From JAWLBY01 sp041687455 (GTDB lineage Bacteria; Pseudomonadota; Gammaproteobacteria; Xanthomonadales; Xanthomonadaceae), in the NCBI GenBank assembly GCA_041687455.1, contig JAWLBY010000004.1:207562-271561 (forward strand): a stretch of 64,000 nucleotides of DNA, given 5' to 3'. Position 1 is the stretch's first letter; each line of letters begins with the position of its first letter. A program made the translations under genes and the position numbers. This document shows positions 53,844 through 64,000 of the stretch, piece after piece. Under the pieces are notes generated by a model that worked only from the letters and a program-made list of their open reading frames with translations, was not told the origin of the DNA and searched no databases.

Positions 53844-53885
53844 GGCTCCGTAGGCGCAGCGCCTACCGACGAGGACGAAAGATCC

Positions 53886-54761
<876 letters not shown>

Positions 54762-54892
54762 TCCGAGCCTGTTGCGACGCCCTCGCGCCCGCGTGCTGCC
54801 CCAGGCGGCCCGCGGGCGCGGCCGTTTTCAGGATGGCTGGCGCATCATGGCGGCAGCCGACCAGTTCGGACGCGGGTTCAGTTCTGCTGCAG

Positions 54893-54969
54893 CCCTTGCA
54901 GGAGCCGCTTCAGCGGCGATCTGTCTGGCTGTGTGATGTCCGGGTCGCCGCTGACGCAGCTCCTACAGG
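54893..54969. repeat. REP doublet between sucD and nadE
   Basis: A REP unit (GGAGCCGCTTCAGCGGCGAT, 54901-54920) is followed by an inverted partner (GTCGCCGCTGACGCAGCTCC, 54944-54963, then TACAGG). The hairpin stem is CCGCT/AGCGG with a TC loop, unlike the CGGCT/AGCCG stem at 17.1 kb and the GGGCT/AGCCC stem at 63.2 kb, yet the flanks are alike. Confidence 0.85.
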
Positions 54970-55010
54970 GGCGCCGACATTGAGTTCCAGCCTGCGCCAG
55001 GAGTTTGAGC

Positions 55011-56621
55011 ATGCGGATTGCCCTTGCCCAGTTCGATTTCCCGGTCGGCGCGGTCGAGGCCAATGCCGAGCGGATCTGCGCGCTGATCGCCGAGGCGCGC
55101 GACCGCCACGGCGCCGACATCGTGCTGTTTCCTGAGCTGGCGATCTGCGGCTATCCGCCCGAGGATCTGCTGCTGCGGCCGAGTTTCCTCGCGTGCTGCG
55201 AGGAAGCGTTGACGCGGATTGCCGCGGCGGCGACCGGCATCGTCGCGCTGGTCGGTCATCCGCAGGCGATGGGCTCGGTGGTCTACAACGCGCTGTCGGT
55301 GTTGCGCGACGGACGGGTCGAACTGACCTACCGCAAGCACGAACTGCCGAACTACGCGGTGTTCGACGAACGCCGCTACTTCGCCAGCGGCGATGCGCCG
55401 GCCTGCATCGAGATCGACGGCGTCGGCGTCGGGCTGCTGGTCTGCGAGGATCTCTGGCACGCCGGACCGCTGCGGCGCACGGTCGAGGCCGGCGCGGAAC
55501 TGGTGCTGGTCGCGAACGCCTCGCCGTACGAAGGCAACAAACCGGCCGATCGCGACACGTTGCTGGCGTTGCGGGCCAGCGAAAGCGGCGCCGCGCTGGC
55601 TTATCTGAACGTCGTCGGCGGCCAGGACGAACTGGTGTTCGATGGCGCGTCGGTGCTGACCGATGCCGACGGCACCGTGCATCCGGCCGCGCGCGCGTTC
55701 GAGGACCATTGGCTGGTGGCCGATTACGTGCCGGGCGAACGGCGCTTCGAGCGGCGTCAGTGGGCTGAGGAAACCGACGAGTCGAAGGAATCGCTGCATT
55801 ACCGCGCGCTGGTCCGTGCGACCCGGGACTACGTCGTCAAGAACGGTTTTCGCGACGTGCTGCTGGGGCTGTCCGGCGGCATCGATTCGGCGCTGACGCT
55901 GGCGATCGCGGTCGATGCGCTCGGTCCCGGGCGGGTCACCGCGGTGCGGCTGCCGGCGCGCTTCACTTCCGACCTCAGCAATGATCTGGCGCGGCAGCAG
56001 GCCGACGCGATGGGTGTCCGGCTGCTGACGCTGGAGGTCGAGCCGCCGTTCGGTGCCTTCATGCAGTCGCTGCATCCGGTGTTCGCCGGCCAGCCACCGG
56101 ATCTGACCGAGGAAAACCTGCAATCACGCTGCCGCGGCGTGCTGCTGATGGCATTGTCGAACCGGACCGGCGCGCTGGTGCTGACAACCGGCAACAAGAG
56201 CGAGTACGCAGTCGGCTATGCGACGATCTACGGCGACATGTGCGGCGCATTCGCACCGCTGAAGGACGTCTACAAGACCGAGGTCTACGCGCTGGCGAAT
56301 TGGCGCAACCGCGATGGCGAGGTGATCCCGCAGGCGGTGATCGGGCGCCCGCCGACCGCCGAGCTGCGCGCCGGTCAGACCGATCAGGATTCACTGCCGC
56401 CTTACGACCTGCTCGACGGCATCCTGCAGCGCTTCATCGAAGGCGAGGCGTCGGTCGATGAAATCGTTGCCGAAGGCTTCGAGCGCAGCACCGCCGAGCG
56501 GGTCGCATCGCTGGTGTTGCGGGCCGAGTGGAAGCGCCGGCAGTCGGCGCCGGGACCGAAAGTCTCGCGTCGGGCGTTCGGCCGTGATCGCCGCTATCCG
56601 ATCACGTCGGGCTGGCGCTGA
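55011..56621 (+). CDS. nadE: Glutamine-dependent NAD(+) synthetase
   Basis: A 536-residue two-domain enzyme. The N-terminal nitrilase-type glutaminase (about 1-250) shows the triad: Glu in LFPELAICGYPPEDLL, Lys in YRKHELPNYAVFDE and Cys in LLVCEDLWH. The C-terminal synthetase has the PP-loop GLSGGIDSALTLAIAVDALG, with TTGNKSEYAVGYATIYGDM as a family motif. It amidates nicotinate adenine dinucleotide to NAD. The ATG at 55011 follows AGGAG at a good distance. It is convergent with bamD. Confidence 0.96.
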   Translation: MRIALAQFDFPVGAVEANAERICALIAEARDRHGADIVLFPELAICGYPPEDLLLRPSFLACCEEALTRIAAAATGIVALVGHPQAMGSVVYNALSVLRDGRVELTYRKHELPNYAVFDERRYFASGDAPACIEIDGVGVGLLVCEDLWHAGPLRRTVEAGAELVLVANASPYEGNKPADRDTLLALRASESGAALAYLNVVGGQDELVFDGASVLTDADGTVHPAARAFEDHWLVADYVPGERRFERRQWAEETDESKESLHYRALVRATRDYVVKNGFRDVLLGLSGGIDSALTLAIAVDALGPGRVTAVRLPARFTSDLSNDLARQQADAMGVRLLTLEVEPPFGAFMQSLHPVFAGQPPDLTEENLQSRCRGVLLMALSNRTGALVLTTGNKSEYAVGYATIYGDMCGAFAPLKDVYKTEVYALANWRNRDGEVIPQAVIGRPPTAELRAGQTDQDSLPPYDLLDGILQRFIEGEASVDEIVAEGFERSTAERVASLVLRAEWKRRQSAPGPKVSRRAFGRDRRYPITSGWR

Positions 56622-56633
56622 CCGCGCGAACCT

Positions 56634-56660
56634 GCCGAATCCCGAATCCCGAATCCCGAA
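56634..56660. repeat. Short heptamer array (CCCGAAT) between nadE and bamD
   Basis: A GCCGAAT unit, two perfect CCCGAAT units (56641-56654) and a partial CCCGAA (56655-56660). The array ends two bases before the bamD stop codon, so on the bamD strand it directly follows the stop, as with the arrays behind rapZ and hprK. Confidence 0.9.
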
Positions 56661-56662
56661 CG

Positions 56663-57493
56663 TCAGCCGCGCTCGGCCGCCAGCGGAATCAGTTTCCGCC
56701 ACCAGCCCGGTCGTTGCGGCCAGTCGCCGGACAGATACGGATGGTCGGGGTGGTTGAGCTGCAGCACCCGGCGTGAATCGTCGGCGAGCTTGTCCTGGCC
56801 AAGCCGCGAATAGCTCTCGACCAGCAACGCCAGTGCGTCGCCCTGCGAACCGGACTGCGGGTAGTGTTCGAGCACGTACTCGCCGCGCTTGGCAGCGGCG
56901 ATGTAGGCGCCGCGGCGCAGGTAGTAGGTGCCGACACCGATCTCGCGCTGCGCCATCAGGTTGCGCAGGTGCACCATCCGCTGCCGTGCATCGACCGCGT
57001 ACGGCGTGTCCGGAAAGCGACGGATCAGGTCGGCGAAATCGTTGAAGCTCTGCTCGAGCGCGCTCTGGTCACGCAGCGTCGTGTCGATCCGTGCGATCCG
57101 GTCGAGGAAGGCGTTCTCGCGTTCGAAGTTGATCAGCGCCTTCAGGTAGTACGCGTAGGCGATGTTGCGGTGCGCCGGATAGGTGCGGATGAAGCGGTTG
57201 ATCGTCGACTGCGCTTCTTCGCCCTTGCCGTCCTTGTACTGCGTATAGGCCATTTCGAGCTGCGCCTGCTCGGTGTAGGCGCCGTACGGGAAGCGTGCGA
57301 CCAGACGCTGGTAATAGCGCTGCGCACGGCCGTAGTTGCCGTTTTCGAGCGAGCGCTTGGCCTCGGCGTACATCTGCTCGACGGGCAGTGATTCGAGCGG
57401 CTCGTCCTTCTTGAACCAGCGCCCGCAGCCGGTCGACAGCAGGACGATCAGGACAATCGCGAGGAGACGAAACAGGCCGGAATATCGGATCAT
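56663..57493 (-). CDS. bamD: Outer-membrane assembly lipoprotein BamD
   Basis: A 276-residue lipoprotein of the BAM complex, which inserts beta-barrel proteins in the outer membrane. The signal peptide ends in the lipobox LLSTGC with lipidated Cys23. Five TPR-like repeats follow, beginning LPVEQMYAEAKRSLENGNYG and including FIRTYPAHRNIAYAYYLKA, the family hallmark. The length fits BamD (about 245-285). It stands alone between convergent nadE and divergent rluD. Confidence 0.96.
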   Translation of the reverse strand: MIRYSGLFRLLAIVLIVLLSTGCGRWFKKDEPLESLPVEQMYAEAKRSLENGNYGRAQRYYQRLVARFPYGAYTEQAQLEMAYTQYKDGKGEEAQSTINRFIRTYPAHRNIAYAYYLKALINFERENAFLDRIARIDTTLRDQSALEQSFNDFADLIRRFPDTPYAVDARQRMVHLRNLMAQREIGVGTYYLRRGAYIAAAKRGEYVLEHYPQSGSQGDALALLVESYSRLGQDKLADDSRRVLQLNHPDHPYLSGDWPQRPGWWRKLIPLAAERG

Positions 57494-57578
57494 GGATGAA
57501 GACGGATATCGCGCAGGGCCGGACGGCGAGCGGGCGATGATAGCCGAAAGCCTTGTGACCGCATAAACCCTTGCGCCA

Positions 57579-58565
57579 ATGAATGAATTCCTAACGAACG
57601 AAGCCGCCGAAACCGAGCTCGGTCACGTGAGCCGGCAGCAGCCGGTTCCGCTGGCGCTGGCCGGCCAGCGTTTCGACCAGGCGCTGGCGACGATGTTTCC
57701 GGAGTTCTCGCGTTCGCGGCTGGCCGGTTGGATCAAGGACGGCGTTGCCCGGATCGATGGCCGCTGCGCCAAACCGAAGGATCCGGTCCGCGGCGGTGAG
57801 CAGGTCGTGATCGACGCCGAGATCGAGCCGGCAGTCGAGGCCCGTCCGGAGCCGATCCCGCTGACGCTGCTGTACGAGGACGAACACCTGCTGATCGTCG
57901 ACAAGCCGGCCGGGCTGGTCGTGCACCCGGGCGCCGGCAATCCGTCCGGCACGCTGGTCAATGCGCTGCTGCACCTCGATGGCCGACTCGCCGCGCTGCC
58001 GCGCGCCGGCATCGTCCATCGGCTGGACAAGGACACCTCCGGCTGCCTGCTGGTGGCGCGCACACTCGAGGCGCATGCGGCGCTGGTCGCACAGCTCGCC
58101 GCGCGCGACATCCACCGTCAGTACGAAGCCGTGGTGCAGGGCTGTCTGGTGGCCGGTGGCACCGTCGATGCGCCGATCGACCGGCATCCTGCCGACCGCC
58201 TGCGGATGGCGGTGGTCGCGCACGGCCGCCCGGCCGTCACGCACTACCGGCTGCGGCAGCGGTTCCGTGCCCACACGCAACTGCAGTTGCAGCTCGAAAC
58301 CGGCCGCACGCACCAGATCCGCGTGCACATGGCGCATATCCGCCATCCGATCGTCGGCGATCCACTGTACGGCGGCGGTCTGAAGCTGCCGAAGGGCGCC
58401 AGTCCAGCGCTGGCCGAGGCGCTGCGCGGCTTCCGGCGCCAGGCGCTGCATGCCGAACGGCTCGAATTCGTGCATCCGATCAGCGGGGCGCCGGTGTTCG
58501 CCGACGCGCCGCGTCCGGCCGACCTGCAGGCGCTGCTCGACGCACTCGCGGCGGACGCCGGTTGA
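57579..58565 (+). CDS. rluD: 23S rRNA pseudouridine synthase RluD
   Basis: A 328-residue pseudouridine synthase. An N-terminal S4 RNA-binding domain (about 25-90) has RFDQALATMFPEFSRSRLAGW (quoted in part); the catalytic domain has VVDKPAGLVVHPGAGN in a slightly split form and the active Asp150 in HRLDKDTSGCLLVARTLEAH. ETGRTHQIRVHMAHIRHPI and YGGGLKLP follow. RluD modifies helix 69 of 23S rRNA. The stop overlaps the next start (TGATG), the conserved rluD-pgeF(yfiH) pair. Confidence 0.96.
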   Translation: MNEFLTNEAAETELGHVSRQQPVPLALAGQRFDQALATMFPEFSRSRLAGWIKDGVARIDGRCAKPKDPVRGGEQVVIDAEIEPAVEARPEPIPLTLLYEDEHLLIVDKPAGLVVHPGAGNPSGTLVNALLHLDGRLAALPRAGIVHRLDKDTSGCLLVARTLEAHAALVAQLAARDIHRQYEAVVQGCLVAGGTVDAPIDRHPADRLRMAVVAHGRPAVTHYRLRQRFRAHTQLQLQLETGRTHQIRVHMAHIRHPIVGDPLYGGGLKLPKGASPALAEALRGFRRQALHAERLEFVHPISGAPVFADAPRPADLQALLDALAADAG

Positions 58566-59344
58566 TGCAGCAGCGGCACGACGCGCCGGCGCTGCGGCCG
58601 GACTGGCCGGCGCCGCTCGGGGTGCATGCGCTGACGACGTTTCGCCATTGCGCCGATGCCGGCCGCTCGGCGCCGCCGTTCGACAGCTTCAACCTCGGCA
58701 ATTGCCGCAGTGCCAGCGGTGACGATCCACGGGTGGTAGCGGCCAACCGCGCGCGGCTGGTCGAATGCTTCGCGCTGCCGGCGGCGCCGTGCTGGCTGAA
58801 CCAGGTGCATGGCACGACGGTGTGGCGGATACCGGCGCCGACACCGGGCCCAGAGGCCGATGGCCCGGAAGCCGATGCGGCGGTCACCGCCGGGCGCGGC
58901 GTCGTGCTCGCGGTCCTGACCGCCGACTGCCTGCCGGTGCTGTTCTGCGCCGACGACGGCAGCGAGGTCGCGGCCGCGCATGCCGGCTGGCGCGGCCTTG
59001 CGGCCGGCGTGCTGGAAGCGACGCTGGCTTCGATGCGGACGCCGCCGCCCCGCGTGCTGGCCTGGCTCGGCCCGGCGGCCGGACCGCGCGCCTACGAAGT
59101 CGGCGACGAGGTGCGCGATGGTTTCATCGCCGTCGACCCGGCCGCAGCCGACGCGTTCGTCGCCACCCGACCCGGCCATTGGGCCTGCGATCTGTATCGG
59201 CTGGCCCGGCAGCGGCTGGCTCGGGTCGGCATCACGCGGGTGTTCGGCGGCGACCGCTGCACGATCAGCGAACCGGCGAGGTTCTTCTCGCACCGCCGGG
59301 ACGGCCGCAGCGGCCGGATGGCCAGCCTGATCTGGCGCGACTGA
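58565..59344 (+). CDS. pgeF: PgeF (YfiH/laccase-domain) purine nucleoside or peptidoglycan-editing factor
   Basis: A 259-residue protein of the multicopper-polyphenol-oxidase-like YfiH family. Hallmarks are LNQVHGTTVWRIP, VLTADCLPVLFC with the zinc Cys, AAHAGWRGLAAGVLEATLA with the zinc His, and FSHRRDGRSGRMASLIW at the end. E. coli YfiH is linked to peptidoglycan quality control and related proteins show purine nucleosidase activity. The ATG at 58565 overlaps the rluD stop; a TTG one codon earlier is possible. Confidence 0.92.
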   Translation: MQQRHDAPALRPDWPAPLGVHALTTFRHCADAGRSAPPFDSFNLGNCRSASGDDPRVVAANRARLVECFALPAAPCWLNQVHGTTVWRIPAPTPGPEADGPEADAAVTAGRGVVLAVLTADCLPVLFCADDGSEVAAAHAGWRGLAAGVLEATLASMRTPPPRVLAWLGPAAGPRAYEVGDEVRDGFIAVDPAAADAFVATRPGHWACDLYRLARQRLARVGITRVFGGDRCTISEPARFFSHRRDGRSGRMASLIWRD

Positions 59345-59409
59345 GAGGATCCGAGCTGTCGTGGTGATGCGACCGGCGTCGGAGCCGGCCCGCGCGACGC
59401 CTGGATGTC

Positions 59410-60381
59410 TCAGCCTGGCTGCCGACTGCGCCTGATCAGGTCGAGATTCTCGCGCAGTCCCGGATGGCTCGGCAGCATCTGCAGCGCCCGCGACATCAAC
59501 TGTTCGGCCCGCTCGGGATCGCCGTTGCGCAGGGCGGCCATGCCGCACAGGTTCAGTGCGTTGATGTCGTTCGGGCGCCGGCGCAGTGCTTCGTCGAGAT
59601 AGGGCATGGCCGCGGCGGGGTTGCCGTGACGCAGATGATGCTGGCCGAGGAACAGCAGCGCCTCCGGCTGGGCCAGCCACTGGTCGAAGACCTGCTTCCA
59701 CTTCTCGCGAAGCTTAGGCACGTATTCCCGGTCGAGCCGGTTGTCTTCGTTGGTGCCGTGGCCGAGGCCGGACTCGCCGGCATGCGCGTTCCAGATGCAG
59801 GTGACCGCATCGACGAAACGGAACGCAGTGTGGGTGGCGCAGTTGACCAGGAAATCCCGGTCCTCGAACACCGGGAACGACGGGTCGAAACGCGCCCCTT
59901 CCTCGACCAGGCTGCGATGGAACATCGTCGCGATGAAATGGCCGCGGTTCTCGAAGTACAACTGCGCATGGAACCCGGCAATACCGGAATGGCCGGTCAG
60001 CCGGCCGTCGGCATCGTGCACCGCGGTGCGGGAATACAGCACGCGCTCCCCGCCCGGCCGCGGTGCTGCGAGCAGCGTCGCGACATGCTCGGGCAGCAGT
60101 TCGTCGTCGTCATCGAGGAAGTTCAGCCACTCGCCGCGCGCGTGCTCGATCAGCAGGTTGGCGGCGGTCGGGCGGTCGAGACGGCGGTCGGGCTCGGGCC
60201 GCAGCAGGCGCAGCGGACGACCGTTGTGCTCGGCCGGCAGCGGCCGATGCGCCGATCCGCAGGCGGCGGCCACGACGATCTCGATGTTCGGCCAGCTCTG
60301 CGCGGCGGCCGAGTCGAGTGCACGGGCCAGAACCGGGCGGTCCATGCTGCGGATCAGGATCGAAACGAGCGGCGTGCTCAT
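59410..60381 (-). CDS. GT2-family glycosyltransferase with C-terminal TPR-like repeats
   Basis: A 323-residue protein. The N-terminal GT-A domain shows VSILIRSMDRPVLARALDSA, ANLLIEHARGEWLNFLDDDDELL as the DxD region, and FPVFEDRDFLVNCA as the acceptor-site acidic motif. The C-terminal 90 residues form at least two TPR-like helical pairs (LLFLGQHHLRHGNPAAAMPY, NALNLCGMAALRNGDPERAE). It lies between pgeF and clpB on the opposite strand, away from the glycan island, and its GC is as high as the core. The substrate is unknown. Confidence 0.87.
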   Translation of the reverse strand: MSTPLVSILIRSMDRPVLARALDSAAAQSWPNIEIVVAAACGSAHRPLPAEHNGRPLRLLRPEPDRRLDRPTAANLLIEHARGEWLNFLDDDDELLPEHVATLLAAPRPGGERVLYSRTAVHDADGRLTGHSGIAGFHAQLYFENRGHFIATMFHRSLVEEGARFDPSFPVFEDRDFLVNCATHTAFRFVDAVTCIWNAHAGESGLGHGTNEDNRLDREYVPKLREKWKQVFDQWLAQPEALLFLGQHHLRHGNPAAAMPYLDEALRRRPNDINALNLCGMAALRNGDPERAEQLMSRALQMLPSHPGLRENLDLIRRSRQPG

Positions 60382-60483
60382 CGGCAGAAATGACTGACGG
60401 GAAGCCCTCGATGGTGGAAAGGCGTTCCACGCACGTCAAGCGTTCATGTTGATCGACGGCAATGGGGCGCCGGTCGGCCTCGG

Positions 60484-60512
60484 CTTGAATAGTGCCGTGC
60501 CGGGCCGCATTA
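60484..60512 (+). promoter_or_regulatory. Probable sigma-32 heat-shock promoter of clpB
   Basis: CTTGAAT (60484-60490) matches the sigma-32 -35 box CTTGAAA with one change. After a 14-base spacer comes CCGCATTA (60505-60512), close to the -10 consensus CCCCATNT. It lies about 50 bases before the clpB start codon, on the same strand. Confidence 0.75.
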
Positions 60513-60564
60513 AGCCGGCATCGCGGCGCGTGCCGCTTCTCCCGATTCGAACGAGGATGCCCCG

Positions 60565-63150
<2,586 letters not shown>

Positions 63151-63158
63151 TCATGCCC

Positions 63159-63260
63159 GCCCCCTGTAGGAGGGGCTTCAGCCCCGACCGGAAGCCATGA
63201 TCCGGCCGCGAGGCAAGATCGTGCCGCGCGGTCGGGGCTGAAGCCCCTCCTACAGGGGGC
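63159..63260. repeat. REP doublet (REPIN) upstream of the RAYT gene
   Basis: Perfect inverted arms of 32 bases (63159-63190 and 63229-63260), each holding the REP unit TGTAGGAGGGGCTTCAGCCC, enclose a 38-base centre. The centre (AGCCATGATCCGGCCGCG) is shared with the doublet at 63834. Each unit makes a GGGCT/AGCCC hairpin with a TC loop. Confidence 0.97.
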
Positions 63261-63338
63261 GTCGTGTAGGAGAACTCCGACGCCAGGAGCATGCGTCCGC
63301 CGATACAGCGCAGGCGGCCGCTGCCGCACGCTGCGGCG

Positions 63339-63884
63339 ATGCATGGACATCATCGTCTGCGGCTCGGGCGCCGGTCCGATCACGGTCGCATCTATCTCGT
63401 CACAGCGGTCACGCGAAACCGCGAGCGGTACTTCGCCGACTGGACCATCGGCTGCGCCGCCGCACGTGCGCTGGCATCGATGTCGGCGTGGCCCGACGCC
63501 CGGCCGCTATGCTGGGTGCTGATGCCCGATCACTGGCACGCGGTCGTCGAACTGGCCGATGAGTCGCTGGAACTGGCTGTCGGGAGGGTGAAGGCGATCA
63601 TTGCCCGCGAGGTCGGGCGCACGCTCGGTCGGCCGCTGCCGCTGTGGGCGCCGTGCTTCCACGACCATGCGCTGCGTCGCGACGAATCGCTGATCCGGAT
63701 CGCCCGCTACGTGGTCGGCAATCCGTTGCGGGCGGGGCTGGTCGAGCAGATCGGCGACTGGCCGTTCTGGGACGCGGTGTGGCTCGAAGAGCGGCGGGGC
63801 CAGCAGCACGGCAGGGATGCGCCAGCGGGCCAGGTAGGAGGGGCTTCAGCCCCGACCGGTAGCCATGATCCGGCCGCGCAGTGA
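63339..63884 (+). CDS. REP-associated tyrosine transposase (RAYT, Y1/HUH type)
   Basis: A 181-residue Y1 transposase of the RAYT group, which nicks REP hairpins. It starts MHGHHRLRLGRRSDHGRIYL, then VTAVTRNRERYF; the HUH metal site is His65-Trp-His67 in LMPDHWHAVVEL; the catalytic Tyr124 is in IARYVVGNPLRAGLVEQIG, followed by DWPFWDAVW. The ATG at 63339 is preferred to an upstream start at 63291. The last 20 or so codons read into the left arm of the downstream REP doublet. REP doublets lie on both sides, so the gene and its target repeats form one unit. Confidence 0.92.
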   Translation: MHGHHRLRLGRRSDHGRIYLVTAVTRNRERYFADWTIGCAAARALASMSAWPDARPLCWVLMPDHWHAVVELADESLELAVGRVKAIIAREVGRTLGRPLPLWAPCFHDHALRRDESLIRIARYVVGNPLRAGLVEQIGDWPFWDAVWLEERRGQQHGRDAPAGQVGGASAPTGSHDPAAQ

Positions 63885-63920
63885 ATTCGTGCCGCGCGGT
63901 CGGGCTGAAGCCCCTCCTAC
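63834..63920. repeat. REP doublet (REPIN) at the 3' end of the RAYT gene
   Basis: Inverted arms at 63834-63858 and 63897-63920 with the same GGGCT/AGCCC hairpin units as the upstream doublet. The right arm lacks one G of the unit. The centre repeats the AGCCATGATCCGGCCGCG core of the first doublet. The RAYT stop codon lies inside this element. Confidence 0.93.
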
Positions 63921-63970
63921 AGAGTGCGGGATGCATGCAGCTCGCAGAGTGCGCGATGCATGCAGCTCGT
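63921..63970. repeat. 25-bp tandem duplication
   Basis: Two adjacent 25-base units (63921-63945 and 63946-63970) differ at two positions; each holds GGATGCATGCAGCTCG or CGATGCATGCAGCTCG. They join the second REP doublet to the fragment of a second RAYT-like sequence. Confidence 0.9.
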
Positions 63971-64000
63971 CGAGCAGATCGGCGACTGGCCGTTCTGGAA
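63969..64000 (+). pseudogene. Fragment of a second RAYT-like coding sequence at the window edge
   Basis: Thirty bases at 63969-63998 are identical to 63741-63770 inside the RAYT gene and encode VEQIGDWPFW. The window ends two bases later, so it cannot be seen whether this is a short duplicated fragment or the tail of a longer copy. Confidence 0.75.

Noticed and set aside
63291..63338. Longer RAYT start
   Set aside because: The extra 16 residues are Arg/Pro-rich and outside the family alignment, which begins near the ATG at 63339.

Overview
The window looks like a chromosomal segment of a high-GC gammaproteobacterium, most likely of the order Lysobacterales (Xanthomonadales). This rests on the gene order and not on a database match: rapZ-hprK-ptsN-hpf-rpoN-lptB-lptA-lptC-kdsC-kdsD, murA with an ibaG/bolA gene, coaE-pilD-pilC-pilB, pilA-pilR-pilS next to sucCD, and nadE-bamD-rluD-pgeF-clpB. 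The intergenic spaces also carry ATTCCCG-type heptamer arrays and REP palindromes. No rRNA, tRNA or CRISPR array was seen.

Layout. (1) 0.35-6.9 kb: tex, an Asp/Glu racemase, an OmpR-type two-component pair and an exported isoaspartyl peptidase. (2) 7.1-17.1 kb: an envelope and nitrogen-PTS block (rapZ, hprK, ptsN, hpf, rpoN, lptBAC, kdsC, kdsD) read leftwards, with ibaG-murA read rightwards. (3) 17.3-21.8 kb: coaE, pilD, pilC, pilB. (4) 22.0-48.3 kb: a large glycan island with visibly lower GC in parts. It holds GT2 and GT4 glycosyltransferases, a Wzx-like flippase, a CDP-glucose-based deoxysugar operon with C-methyltransferase-type enzymes, an ALG10-like and several PMT-like GT-C membrane glycosyltransferases, and a UDP-xylose synthase. 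(5) 48.3-52.3 kb: pilA, pilR, pilS. (6) 52.6-63.2 kb: sucC, sucD, nadE, bamD, rluD, pgeF, a GT2 gene and clpB. (7) 63.2-64 kb: a REP-associated tyrosine transposase (RAYT) gene flanked by two REP doublets, with a fragment of a second copy at the edge.

How it fits together. Type IV pilus genes stand on both sides of the glycan island: assembly ATPase, platform protein and peptidase on the left, pilin and its two-component regulator on the right. The pilA promoter matches the sigma-54 consensus, and RpoN and PilR are both encoded here. Directly behind the pilA terminator lies a tightly overlapping three-gene operon of two membrane glycosyltransferase-like proteins and a UDP-glucuronate decarboxylase, which suggests (inference) glycosylation of the pilin or another surface molecule with a xylose-derived sugar. 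The minus-strand operon at 30.1-35.9 kb has the enzymes expected for a CDP-6-deoxy-3-C-methylhexose, a branched sugar of the virenose/evalose type (inference).

The most interesting signals are the glycan island and its CDP-sugar pathway, the bacterial ALG10-like protein, the tandem GT-C pair with a GtrB-like partner and an unrecognised membrane protein, the heptamer arrays that always start within a few bases of a stop codon, and the REP hairpins whose stems differ by compensating base changes.
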